Assembly (NCBI RefSeq): GCF_028583425.1
Contig: NC_072792.1
Location: 157,920,676-157,984,675, forward strand
DNA length: 64,000 nucleotides
Source of the DNA: Eublepharis macularius
Lineage: Eukaryota > Chordata > Lepidosauria > Squamata > Eublepharidae
Direction: 5' to 3'
Made by a program: the position numbers and the translations under genes. Below the pieces are notes generated by a model. That model ran no database searches and had not been told where the DNA came from. It was given only the letters and a program-made list of their open reading frames with translations. Positions 12,301-23,181 of the stretch are shown here, in pieces. The stretch's first letter is position 1, and each line of letters starts with the position of its first letter.

Positions 12301-14138
12301 GTTTAGCATCCAGAATGCTAAGTAGGATATCTAGTGTTTGACAGCTAACTGTTCACAGTGGAATCTGAAATAAATTGAAGGCACACGGAAATCAGCTAGT
12401 CCATAAATGTACTGTCATATTGAAGTCTGATACAGTAATAGTAGTATACCCATAGTAGTATACTAATAGTAGTATTCTTCAGTCCTGCAATGCAGCATTT
12501 ATTGTGTGCAAGTTGTGTTATGCAAATTCCCAGCATGCCAAAAAACGATAATTACAGCAAAAGAGCCCCACAGTTAACCCCCTTTGTGGTGGTGGTTATT
12601 CATAACTCCATAATAATAGTAACTCAGCAATTTCTTCTTGCATTCTGAATAATACTATGGAAAGAATATATATTGAGTTGGCAGTCAGTTTCTAGGGTCT
12701 TATCTGTGACCTAACACTCACTTCACTTAAGTGCTTGTTTTGAGATCAGCTGTCTTAGTATTGCATATTCTCTTTAGACACACACAAGCAAAAGTGTTTT
12801 TAAGTGAAACATGATCGTTTGAAGGTCCTGAACATTTGTAGCATATACCTCTTCAAACACAGTCACCAGAAGGTTGTTCTAGCATGTGAAACCATTTCAA
12901 GTCTCAACCTTGCCTGAACAAAATAAAATAGTGATTGCACTGAATCCGCTCATGCATTCTAGTGTCCCGCTACACACCCGATTAAATGAAATACCATACG
13001 GACAATTACAATGATTTTAGGAAGCCATTGGCTATGTAATAACACCAGCCTCCCCCCTCTGCTGAATTTTTTACTTCATTTTGACCATGTGCAGTTGTTT
13101 GTCTTGCTTTACTTGCAGCTTTAAAAAATGGCTTTCCAGCTATATCTGTAATACACATAACAGCATAGGGGGAACCGCATTTCCCGTGTACCGAGCCTTC
13201 TGCGTATACCATTAGAACACTGACCCACTTGCTCTTGGTAATATCATAGGGCATTTTGCATGGAGAATGGCAAGTGGACAATCAAACTGCTGTCATAGGA
13301 TGTAAGAGGACATATATTACAATAGAAGGCCAATTTCGGAAGCAAGGAAGTAGGTTAATCTTGGACACTTGAAATTTATTTTCAAGTTATTGTAAGTGAT
13401 GCAATTGATTTTTCTGTTTTTTTTTAAACATCTAAAGCTTGCATTTAGCTGAATGGTACAGGTGTTTCTCAGACATTCTTGCAGGTCTGAGTTTATTTTT
13501 GTGTAAATTGATTTTTTTTGTACTCGTATTAAGAGCTTTAGGTTCTTTTCCCTTTTTTGTTGAGAAATCTGAGACTTCTCTAATATTCAAGTGAAATGAT
13601 TTAAACAAAAATATTAAAGCAGCAAGAAAAGGGGAATATTGCTAATTTTTCATTAGAATTTAATCCTAGCAGGATAATGAAATATTGGGCTATTGATTTA
13701 GTTGACAGTGTGGCTTTTTAGAAAGTAAGAGTGATGTGTTGAAATTGCATTTGAGACTTGTCCATAAATGTAGCATCACAATCTTGGTGCTTCAGTACGT
13801 GCATTTCAATATTTACATTTTGGAGAGGTAAAACAATGCAGTAGTCATGTTTTATACTGCAGTTTTGTTAAGTATAGATATTGATTCTTAATTATTCCTA
13901 GTACTTCTTTCCACAATAATATTTAATATTCAGAACGTCTATGTTTGACTCTACTGTGCATTGCATTGCCTTTCACCAACAAGTGAGATTGTAGAGCAGG
14001 TTTGTATGCTTTGTATCTCAGTTTTGAAGCAATTGGGTGATTGCTTACTGCATTCGGGTACAATTGTCTGGATTTCTCTCATTCTTCCAGTAATTTTCTA
14101 ATCAGTCAGAAGCTCCATCGCAAAATTTAATAATGCGG

Positions 14139-14152
14139 GGGGGGGGGGGGGA
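14139..14152 (+). repeat. Poly-G run
   Basis: An uninterrupted G run of about 13 bases. Similar runs occur at about 15098-15110 and 17470-17480. These are prone to sequencing-length error. Confidence 0.8.
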
Positions 14153-14495
14153 ATCTCCAATTGTCATTGGGTATACATTTGTCCCACCTGCTCTATTTTA
14201 AAATATTGTCTGCTGTGCATTTTTCTTGGTGTGTTTCAGTACTTTTAAGCAGCAATTTGCTACTTTGAACTGTTGCTGTATTAATCTTAGGAAGCTCTCT
14301 CAAGATCAACACCACGGCAATGAATGCTTATGTTCTACTCTCATGATGAAAGACTGCTCATCTGAAGTACTCTTGGACTGCCTTCAGGCTTTTTATGCAC
14401 TTTTGTGACTTTATGGCTGTTGAAAATGAATTGTCTTGCAAATATTTTTATAAACACATATTAAAAAATAGCTCTGCCTCAGGAAAACAAGTTGC

Positions 14496-14501
14496 AATAA
14501 A
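14496..14501 (+). terminator. Candidate XPO4 distal poly(A) signal
   Basis: AATAAA in 'gttgcaataaatgcc', near the end of the mobile-element-free stretch that follows the XPO4 stop. Confidence 0.4.
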
Positions 14502-14520
14502 TGCCAGCCTCTTATTTTGA

Positions 14521-15964
14521 ATTAGTGATGTTAATCTATTTAAGGTTACCACATCATATTTTGAGCCCAGGACTATAACTTTTTAAATTGCTAGTTTAAC
14601 CTGGAGAAGAAAATCCTTGCTTTAATTTTTATCCTTAAATGTTAATTTTTATGTTATGTTCTGAAGTGTGGACAGAACAAAAGAACAAGTCACGGATTAA
14701 CAAGTCTTGGGATATCCATTTTTCTTGGGAAATTCTGTTGCTGTACAAATTGTTAGCTATTTCATTGCATTTTTGTTCCAATTCAAATTTTATTGGTTTT
14801 GCTAAATATATCTTATATATTTTTCTTCCTGTTTCTTGTGATAGCCCAACGACGACTAGGATATGGGAGGGAAGATATATTAGTCGTGTATACATTTTTG
14901 GGGTACAATCAGGATATTGTATATATGGTCCCATTGGAAATCTTGCATTACTTTCATGTTACAAAACTAGACCATGTTGGGTTATTCCCTGCCACTACTG
15001 CTCTGATGAAATTTAAGTGCTGTATTAGGTGAGCAGTGTGCCAACTCAACATCAGGGGTACCTGCAGCCTTGCAGTGGCTTTACACAATTAGCATGGTGG
15101 GGGGGGGGGGGACTATCATGAACTAGCAAAATTTGCTCTAAAACTCTGAAACCAGAAGTGCTACTTTCACAAGATGGTATTCTTAACACCTGGCGTAAGG
15201 TACTGTTTCCAGAGAAAAACTGTAAAGTATACACTGATTATCCTTATGCAGACTTGCTGTACAATTAAATACAGTCAGTACTCTAGAATAGGATTAACAT
15301 TGAGAGCTCTAAAAGATGCAGCTGGGCTGTTTAGCAAGAAGTAAATTTATCTAATATTTATATCAACCTGGATGTATAAGACATGACCTTCTTTTCTGAC
15401 CCTTATTTGTACCATCCACCAATACCCTTAGTGATTTCTTTTGCCAGCAGCTTCCTGCAGTTGGAAAATGGCTCGTGAATAGTGGATTACTAATAACTTC
15501 TGCCTACATCTAACATAATTTGATGTCATATGAATTTTTAGCATAGAAGCAAACATAGTGGCAAGGCTGGCATCCAAAGAACTTCAGAATTAATTACGTT
15601 TTATTTATTTAAAACACTTGTACACTACTTCTCTATCAAGGTGCTTGAAGAGGTTATAACTCATATGCTACTATAATAACAAAACACACAGTTCACCAGT
15701 ACTAACCAAATTTTAAAAACTGCAGTAGCAGTAAACAGCAAAACCAACAAAATGGCTTTCTGAAATCTTAAGTAACAAAACACATTAGCTGTGTTCCTAA
15801 AAGTTCTTTGAGCTTATGTTTCTCAAAAAGTAGCCTTACGCCATGCAGTAAGACATTTCTAAAACTAAGAGATTTCCCAGCTGAGATCAGCAGCTGGAAA
15901 AGTAGATTCCTTCTAGCCCTTCAATTGTACTAACTCGCACTGTAAAATCAGCCTTGAGTCTTAC
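14521..15964. other. Intergenic AT-rich stretch, no gene seen
   Basis: This lies between the putative XPO4 3' end and the first downstream repeat. Short open frames on both strands (for example around 14639-15032) are AT-rich, lack known domains, and are not supported by splice-linked neighbours. I see no gene or classifiable repeat. Confidence 0.4.
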
Positions 15965-15976
15965 TTAGTGAGTAAG

Positions 15977-16151
15977 ATAGTAAAGAGTCCAGTAGCACCT
16001 TTAAGACTAACCAACTTTATTGGGCCATGCATCTGACAAAGAGAGCTGTGGCTCTCGAAAACTTATGCTACAATAAAGTTGGTTAGTCTTAAAGGTGCTA
16101 CTGGACTCTACTATTTTGCTACGACAGACTAACACGGCTAACTCCTCTGGA
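15977..16151. mobile_element. Hairpin retroposon, copy 1
   Basis: A 175-bp element is flanked by a 12-bp direct repeat: TTAGTGAGTAAG at 15965-15976 and TTAGTGAGAAAG at 16152-16163. Inside, AGAGTCCAGTAGCACCTTTA...CCAACTTTATTG is matched by its reverse complement, forming a long imperfect hairpin. A nested stem GAGAGC-tgtg-GCTCTC sits at the tip, preceded by CTGACAA and followed by GAAA. The right end reads CAGACTAACACGGCTAACTC. The family name is unknown to me. The target-duplication length fits RNA-mediated (target-primed) insertion. Confidence 0.8.
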
Positions 16152-16803
16152 TTAGTGAGAAAGGTGGATTATAAATAAAGGTGAGATGATACAAAATCTA
16201 CTTACTTGAGAGGAACCTTAGATTCACTTTGTGTGTTACATTGTACACTGTCCAATCACAATGCACTTCTCTCGCCTGTCCAGCCTCCCTCCCTCTAGCT
16301 TTAGAAGCCTACATTTTTCACCACAGTAAACACATTCAAACCCCCACATTACTTAGTTGAAATAAAATACGCAAAATGTTTACATAGCAGAACATTATAA
16401 GGACCCTGATTGTTTTAAGCATAGCTCACAGGAATTTTGTAAGCAAAGATAAAATTATATACATGTTTTTAAATTGAAAATTATTTTTTATGTACAAAAT
16501 TGAACATCCTCAGTTTTTCTGGTTTACAGATAAAGTGTAGGTGTGCTCAAAGTGGGAGCATACAAAGTAATGTAATAACAGGACATCTAATAACAGGCTG
16601 GTGTACTGTATGTGTGCATGGCTGTGCGCTGGAAATCTTCCAGTTCAATTCTTGGCTGAGCTATGCATGTAGCTAGTGGTATGTTTCATTAGAAGTATTT
16701 TATGGCTTGTCTGTAAACCATATGGGGGCCATATTGGATGGGAAACAATATAAAAGACAAATCAATCCTACTTCATATATTGTAGAAAAGTCACTGTTAC
16801 TTA

Positions 16804-17016
16804 GGGTTGCCAGCTCCAAGCTGGGAAATTCCTGGAGATCTGGGGGGTGAAACCTGGAGAAAATGGGGTTGTGGAGGAAAAGGACCTTGGCATGGCATAA
16901 TTCCAGAGTCCCCCCCCCCCCAAGTAGCCATTTTCTCCAGGTGAACTGATCTCTGTGGCCTGGAGACCAGTTGTAATTCCAGGAGATCTCCAGCCACTAC
17001 CTGGAGGCTGTCAACC
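16804..17016. mobile_element. Short DNA element with TTA target site (Harbinger-like?)
   Basis: It begins GGGTTGCCAGCTCC and ends GGAGGCTGTCAACC, which are imperfect inverted copies. TTA lies directly on both sides (16801-16803, 17017-17019). The interior holds CTGGAGATCT near both ends in opposite orientation and a long C run. A TTA/TWA duplication is typical of PIF/Harbinger non-autonomous elements; the family assignment is an inference. A related copy lies at 48239-48472. Confidence 0.55.
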
Positions 17017-17647
17017 TTACTGTTACTCCATTATCTGTGGATCTTAAATCACGCCCCAGCTACACTGCAGCAAAATGGAGCCATTTCATAAAAGATAAGG
17101 CTGCATTGTGAGCGTGACGAGCCTGAGAAGGCAGAGCGGTGAAGTTTAGATCAGCATTTTAACACTTATCAACTTCACTTCTCAGCCAGATTAGTTGTTG
17201 GGAATAGAAGGGGAGGGAGAAATCTTGTCCATTACCCAGTCTGACTCGCTTTCAGCTTCTTCATGCCACAGTGTAAACCAGCCGCTTGCTAGCACTATAA
17301 TGCATCACATATTGAATCCAGTTACGTTTTCATTTACTAGCTTTAATTTAGACAGACGTGGGAAGTATATAATGAATAGGTTTACTCTGATCCAGCAACC
17401 GGGCAATATTCTCTTGTTCTCTGGATTGGTATGATGGTAGCCCATTAATTTCAGTGACCTTGAATGCTGGGGGGGGGGGGTGTCATGTTGATAGGTGTTT
17501 ATGTAAGTGCTGGAATTAATTTTGCAACATTTATAGGGAATGGAGTTATCTGCCCTATGTTGCTTTAAAACATGAGATACTCATAAATATACAAAAAGCA
17601 TTCCTAGAAAGATATGTTCCATTTACATCTAGACAGTGTACAGAGAC

Positions 17648-18222
17648 ATTAATGCTTAAGATCCAGATGCTTCAGGGCTTTTTTTCTGGGGAAAGAGGTG
17701 GTGGAACACAGTGGGTTGCCAGCACAGGGAGCAACTCTTGGCGGGAGGTGGTGCCTCTGGTACCACATGTGCACATGCAAAGTGTGTGCATGCTCCCAGG
17801 ACCAATGATGTCACTTTGGGTCAGCTAGAACAAGGGGGAGTTTTAAAAAGTTTAAATCACCCTTGGCGAAAATGGTCACATGGCTGGTGGCCCCAGCCCC
17901 TGATCTCCAGACAGAGGGGAGTTTAGATTGCCCTCCGTGCCATGGCAATCTATGGCAATCTAAACTCCCCTCTGTCTGGAGATCAGGGGGCGGGGCCACC
18001 AGCCATGGGTCCATTTTCAAGAGGTTCCGGAACTCCGTTACACTGCGTTCCAGCGGTGTTAGTCTGCCTGTAGCAGTAGCAGTGGAAAAGAGCAAGAGTC
18101 CAGTAGCACCTATTAGTCTTCTGAAGAAGTGAGCTGTGGCTCATGAAAGCTCATACCCTACCACTAATTTTGTTAGTCTTATAGGTGCTGCTGGACTCTT
18201 GCTCTTTTCCATTAATGCTTAA
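17648..18222. mobile_element. Chimeric insertion: hAT-like foldback plus hairpin retroposon
   Basis: A 12-bp repeat ATTAATGCTTAA flanks the block exactly (17648-17659 and 18211-18222). The left part (from 17673) is a CAGGGCTTTTTTTC element like the one at 20250-20538, with inverted arms of about 65 bp (17869-18017, including CCAGACAGAGGGGAGTTTA). Its right terminus is missing. At about 18050 it passes straight into the hairpin retroposon family (GTGTTAGTCTG...AGTCCAGTAGCACC...GGTGCTGCTGGACTCTTGC). The single flanking duplication suggests the two parts were inserted as one unit. Confidence 0.7.
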
Positions 18223-18412
18223 ATATTTTATCTAAGGATTGCCAGTCATCATTATAAAGAAGCTCTTTAAAGACTGGAATTTTTACTGTGTAATGCTATG
18301 CCAAATTGCAAACCTCAAAGGCATACTCAATAAGCACAGCGAGTATAATAGAAGTGTTCCTAATTGAGATTACATACACTACCAATTTACCACAAGGAGT
18401 GGGAGAGATACT

Positions 18413-18487
18413 TTGACTCAAGTTATGTTAATTTTTAAGATCCCTTAACTCAAGTTATGTTAATTTTTAAGATCCCTTGACTCAAGT
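18413..18487 (+). repeat. 32-bp tandem repeat, about 2.3 units
   Basis: The unit starting TTGACTCAAGTTATGTTAAT is repeated with one change (TTAACTCAAG in the second unit) and followed by a partial third. Confidence 0.9.
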
Positions 18488-19074
18488 ATTTTAGTTTTTT
18501 TAAATGCCACAAGCCTCCACTCTGCTTTAACTGAATAAATAGCGAATTTTCTGGAAGGCAGAACCCAGGAACAGTCTGAAAAATTACTTTGTGACATGGT
18601 GGGTTGGAGATGGACTGTGCAAACCCTGGTTCAAATTGCTGTCCGCGTTACTTTGGGCAAGCGGAGAAGTACAAAACCTTGTACTTCATCCTGAGCGGCA
18701 TAAAATTGCATGAAAATTAATCAACATCTCCCCACCTTCCATCTTCGTTTTGCTTTGTTTCCTTCCATCTCTTATCTCTCCTCCCTCCCCATTACTTTTC
18801 TCATCCACCTAATAATTTTCCATATCATATTGGTTGGTTTTATTTGTAAATGTAATATATTTAATTATCGGGGGGAAGCAATAACGTATTTTTTTAATGA
18901 GGGGATGTGTCATGAACGTGAGGGAAAAACGAAGACACCGTTAGCGGGTTGAGGTAAAATCCAACCAGTTGCTTCCTTGAGGGAAACAGAATCCTAAAGC
19001 GCAATTCTGTGCAGAGTCACTCCAGTCTAAACCCGTTGACTTCAACTCCGCATAGAATTTGCACTGGACCAATC

Positions 19075-19400
19075 CAACTGAAGCGGAGATTTGTGGAGCC
19101 GACACCAGAGGGAGCCGCGAGTAAAGTAGAAGGCGGAATGGCGCCGGAGGGAAAGAGGCCGCTCTCTGAGTGAGTGAAGCGTGGAGCGGCCGGAGCGGAA
19201 GGAAGGCGAAAGGCCGGTCGTGAGCGGAGTAATGCGGGAGGGTGAAGTTGGAAGAAGGGGGAGGTTGGGTCGGGCTTTGGAAACAGTCGTTGCCGGGTTG
19301 GAGGTGTGGAATGGGCGACCGTAACCCAGGCGGGGGAAGACATGGTTGGTGCTTCCAAAAATATGGCTGTGGGGAGAAACTGAGTGATTTCCTCCCCTAC
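19075..19400 (+). promoter_or_regulatory. EEF1AKMT1: CpG-rich region, probable EEF1AKMT1 promoter and 5' exon
   Basis: A sharp local rise in G+C and CpG (GGCGCCGGAGGGAAAG, GGAGCGGCCGGAGCGGAAGG, CGGTCGTGAGCGG) sits in otherwise AT-rich DNA. It is the only such island between XPO4 and the EEF1AKMT1 start codon at 22774. The coding exon at 22774 has an acceptor (TTTACATCTAG) five bases before its ATG, so an upstream noncoding exon is needed. A strong donor-like ACGCAG/GTAATA occurs at 19676. The promoter role is inferred. Confidence 0.55.
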
Positions 19401-19939
19401 TAAAGCCAACTCACTCTGATATTTTTTTCCTGATATTTTCCCGACCTTCTTCCTCTTAAAACTTAGTGGGGAAGTGTTGCTCTTCTCGCTCAATTGACAT
19501 TATGATTTCTCACAATCTTCGTTAAAAACAGTTGCTTGTCCACGGGCATTGTCGGTAGGGGCCCCCACCTTACGGAAAGGCCTGCCTGAGGTGAGGAAAG
19601 CGCCCATTTTCCTGACTTTCCATAAACGGCGCAAATATTCCAAACCAAATTATTCAGGAGGGCTTTCTTACGCAGGTAATAGGAATGTGCTGTAAGGAAA
19701 TGATTCAAGGGAATAGGAACTATAATATTACTGTGCACTGTCACTGTCAATTATGTCATGTCAATAGAACAGCAGGATTTGACCCACAAAAGTTTCAGGT
19801 TATGAACTTTCTAGAGTCAGAGTGCCTGTCTTCAGATATCCTTTTTAAAAAAATATATTTTATTAATACAAACACATTGTATATAACAAACAGGTAACAG
19901 TAATTATACATTAACTGTATATAAAAGCTTAAGATACCC

Positions 19940-20045
19940 TTTCTTCTTGGTATCTGAAGAAGGGAGCTCTGACTCTCAAAAGCTTCTACCATGAAAATGT
20001 TGTTAGTCCCTAAGATGCCACTGTCTCAGATCCTGCTATACCCAT
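19940..20045. mobile_element. Hairpin retroposon relative, partial
   Basis: TATCTGAAGAAGGGAGCTCT-GACTCTC-AAAAGCTTC is followed by GTTGTTAGTCCCTAAGATGC, matching the tip and right arm of the hairpin retroposon family. It is truncated and diverged. Confidence 0.55.
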
Positions 20046-20249
20046 TGCAGTGTTTCCAAATTGTTTTTCCATGAAGAGACCCCTAATTTAATTTTTCAGA
20101 TTTCAAGGACCCCCACCCATGAAAATGTTTACAGGCCCAAGAAAGTTGATGACAAGGAGTTCGCTTGATAGGCTGCTGAAGCCGATCCTGGCAGATGCAT
20201 GTGCTTGTTTGGTTCATATGGATTTCTCATTAATTCATTACATGTTAGG

Positions 20250-20538
20250 CAGGGCTTTTTTTCTGGGGAAAGAGGTGGTGGAACTCAGTGGTGGAAGTCA
20301 AGACCGCACAATGATGTCACTTTGGGTCAGCTGGAACAAGGGGGGAGTTTTTTAAAGTTTAAATTGCCCTCAGCTAAAATGGTCACATGGTCGGTGGCCC
20401 TGCCCCCTGATTTCCAGACAGAGGGGAGTTTATATCTAATGTCCCCTCTGTCTGGGGGGCGGGGCCACCGGCCATGTGGCCATTTTTAAGAGGTGCCGGA
20501 ACTCCATACCACCGCATTCCCACTGAAAAAAAGCCCTG
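20250..20538. mobile_element. hAT-like non-autonomous element, full length
   Basis: It begins CAGGGCTTTTTTTCTGGGGA and ends CTGAAAAAAAGCCCTG (inverted termini). It is flanked by an 8-bp duplication with one mismatch (ATGTTAGG at 20242-20249, ATATTAGG at 20539-20546), the length used by hAT transposases. It is 289 bp with no ORF of its own. An internal foldback contains CCAGACAGAGGGGAGTTTA. Relatives are at 17673 and 29221. Confidence 0.9.
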
Positions 20539-20879
20539 ATATTAGGTATACACTTAAATACCTGTGTGGTGCATTGAAAAATACAAAGTGCAAGAGCTAC
20601 TGAAATTGGAACAATATTTGCTGAAGATATCCATACTTCCTAAAATTGCTAATAATTATTTTAAAAAGTAGCCAATCCTAGAGAGAGGGAGTATGGGACA
20701 AGCCCCTCCTACCTCCCCCATAGCCTCCTGAGACTTCTATTGCCTTGACAGTTGGCTTGATACTCAGGGAATAGTTAGCTATCTGAGGGAGCTGTGCCAC
20801 CTGCTGCGGAGATGGGCCTGCTGCTCAGCTAATTAGCAGTGACTCTGAGACAGAAAACATACAGTGATTCAAGACTTGG

Positions 20880-21010
20880 GTGCTGAACACATACCCTGCC
20901 ACCCACAGTCGTAAGGCCATAGGTCATTGGTATACCATCTGCTTTCTATGTAGAAAGGCTCAAGATAAATCTCCAGCATGCACATTAAAAAGTGTCAGGT
21001 GACAGGTGAT
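20880..21010 (+). mobile_element. tRNA-derived SINE (type 3), degenerate
   Basis: CATCTGCTTTCTATGTAGAA, then 'ctccagcatgcacattaaaaa', GTGTCAGGTGACAGGTGATG and TGAAAGACTTCTC follow the layout of the SINE seen cleanly in reverse at 41880-42062. The A/B boxes are decayed. Confidence 0.6.
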
Positions 21011-21029
21011 GTGAAAGACTTCTCTACCT

Positions 21030-21165
21030 ATGCTTCCAAAGAAGTGAGCGCTCAGTCATGAAAGGTTGTGATGGAATAAATGGTGTTAGTCTTTACAGTG
21101 CCAGTGGGCTTCTGTTTTGTTTTGCTTCAGTAGACAAACACGGCTACCCCTCTGGCTCAGTCTGA
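21030..21165. mobile_element. Hairpin retroposon relative, partial
   Basis: AAGAAGTGAGCGCTCAGTCATGAAAGG, GGTGTTAGTCTTTACAGTGCCAGTGGGCTTC and GACAAACACGGCTACCCCTC correspond to the tip, right arm and right end of the hairpin retroposon family. The left arm is missing. Confidence 0.6.
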
Positions 21166-22773
21166 GATCCTGGCAACCTTCAGCCGATCTTCATAGCCCA
21201 GTTGTCAGACTTGGTATAAGGTAGGTTCATATGGTCATATGATCAGCTGTTTCTTTGACATCTGCAATCTCATTCCATAAAAACTTTTTATTATGAAGCA
21301 CATCTAACATAAATATATACAGCTGGATGCCTATAGGAATGAAAGCAATGTTTCTTAAAGAGTTAGTGGCTATGCTGATATTGGCTCAGAAAAGACTAAC
21401 AAGAGATGAACTTCAGCTAGTTAAAATTTCGCTTCATCAGGAAGTGATGATCTGACTTCTGTGTTCTTGGATAGACCTGGAATAAATATCCAATGAATCA
21501 AAATGTGTATCTGTGGGCATCTGCATATTTTAAGCATTGTCAAAGCTAGCATGCAAATTTTATTCATACATTGCCAGTAAGCTTGCCTGTGCAGAAATGA
21601 CTTACGAGATATTCTAGTTATGCATTGTCCTAAGTTGTATAACAGCAATAAGGTCCAAGGAAAAATACAGGCAGGACTCACTACTGAGGCAAAAAATAGT
21701 TACAGGTTCCCTTACTCCTTTCTATTTGTATCTCTACTGCGCTCAAGGACAATGTAGTGACTCCTTCTAATCAGTGCAAAAGAGTGTTTCAGATTTCTGG
21801 AACATTGCAGATGGACACAGAATAAGAGGAGTTGATAATATGAATTGGGAAAATTAAGGGCCAACTGTATTTATCAGCAAGATAAGGAATTGCTTTGGCC
21901 AGATACAAAACTCACTCCAGACTTAATCACAGTGTGGGCAACTTGGTGGGATGCAAAAGAGTCAGGCTTCTTCTGTCTGCGCATCCCTGTATTCTGGATG
22001 AGGCCCACCCTGGCTCTGAGCATATACTGCCCAGTGTCCTCCTTGCCAAGTATTTACTAATGCGTGAGGGAGGTGTGCCGCGTCCTTTCTCCCGGTGGAT
22101 GAAATGTAATGGCATCCCCAAAGTGTTCCTGACCCAGTTCCACGAGAGGCACTCCAGCCCCAAGGTCTGAGGAATTTCCCCTTTGTCCATCAAATGATGC
22201 CTCAGGGTGCTCACCTAAATGTTATCTGTAGAACTGGACACACTTTACCCACACTGGTATTTCCTCCTATACTGTCCCTTCCATGTTGTGCATGGACCTG
22301 CTATTGTCCTCCAGTTCCCTTCTGTAGGCTGCCTTAATCCTTTGCAGGGGAGGGAATTGAGAAGCATTATCTATCTTGATACTGTTTTCTGCTATAGTAG
22401 AATTCCTTTCCTGGCTATTTTTAAGTACTTTAGAATTTTGTATAGTCCTGTTTCTTTTCCTTTTATCTTGATAATGAACATGTTGAAATTTGGGGGAGAA
22501 CCTCTCTTTAGGGAAGAAGTCCTGTGATTTGTATTATGATATTATCCTATGCTGTCTTAATTGCTTTTATTCCCAATCTGCTGTTGTGGGAAACAAAAGA
22601 GTGATTTGGGTTTAGGAGGATGTAACTCTGTTAAAGAGTGCATCTTGTCAGTTATCTTTCCTTCTGGATGAGCAGTCCCGTTTTATGGCCAATCCATGCA
22701 TTGTTTCAGGATTGCTAGAGACAAGAAAGCCTAGTGTTTTTCGTGTGTCTGTTCTATGGTTTACATCTAGAAA

Positions 22774-22923
22774 ATGAGTGACACTGATGATGATGTACCT
22801 CAGCTTTCATCCCAAGCCTTAGCTGCTCTACAGGAGTTCTACATTGAACAGCAGCAGAAAAATGACATTAAGACAACAGAAAGATGTACTGACTATTCTC
22901 TGGGCTCAGTAGAAGAGAACTGG
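22774..22923 (+). CDS. EEF1AKMT1: EEF1AKMT1 coding exon 1
   Basis: Starts at ATG in AAAATGAGT and ends at GAAGAGAACTGG with donor GTAAGC. 50 codons, phase 0. The acceptor lies just before the ATG, so the 5'UTR is mostly on an upstream exon. Confidence 0.95.
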
Positions 22924-23119
22924 GTAAGCTGGCTATCCCCAAGTTCAGTGGAACAAAGTTATAAGTGTACAGCAGGAAATCATGGGTTGGATCCCGTCTA
23001 AAATTTCTTTTCATGGAAGAATGATTTTCCCAACTGCAGCCCTCCGAAATGTCTCTCCTGATGGAAACCTTCTGCAACAGGAGGGAGGAGTTAGGCTGCT
23101 GCAGAAGGGGATGGAATTT

Positions 23120-23181
<62 letters not shown>

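Larger units (their letters stand above)
8539..14520 (+). other. XPO4: Probable long XPO4 3'UTR
   Basis: About 6 kb of AT-rich sequence follows the XPO4 stop. It shows no recognisable mobile element and no convincing ORF, unlike every other 6 kb stretch here. AATAAA signals lie at 9247-9252, 11639-11644 and 14496-14501, so alternative poly(A) sites are plausible. A long 3'UTR is consistent with XPO4 mRNAs being much longer than their coding sequence in other vertebrates (from memory). A 19-bp unit (TGTTAGCAGCCCTTCTTTG) is tandemly doubled at 9332-9369. The extent is inferred. Confidence 0.5.

Noticed and set aside
13006-13281. A 91-codon minus-strand frame (YAEGSVHGKCGSPYAVMCIT...)
   Set aside because: No recognisable family, no neighbouring exon, and it lies antisense in the probable XPO4 3'UTR. 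Worth one protein search but not callable.
15977-18222. Hairpin elements taken as classical MITEs because of their inverted arms
   Set aside because: The arms are internal rather than terminal, and the target duplications are 11-12 bp, which fits retroposition better.
19017-19493. A 158-codon minus-strand frame
   Set aside because: It lies across the CpG-rich EEF1AKMT1 promoter, is Pro/Ser-rich by composition and has no domain.
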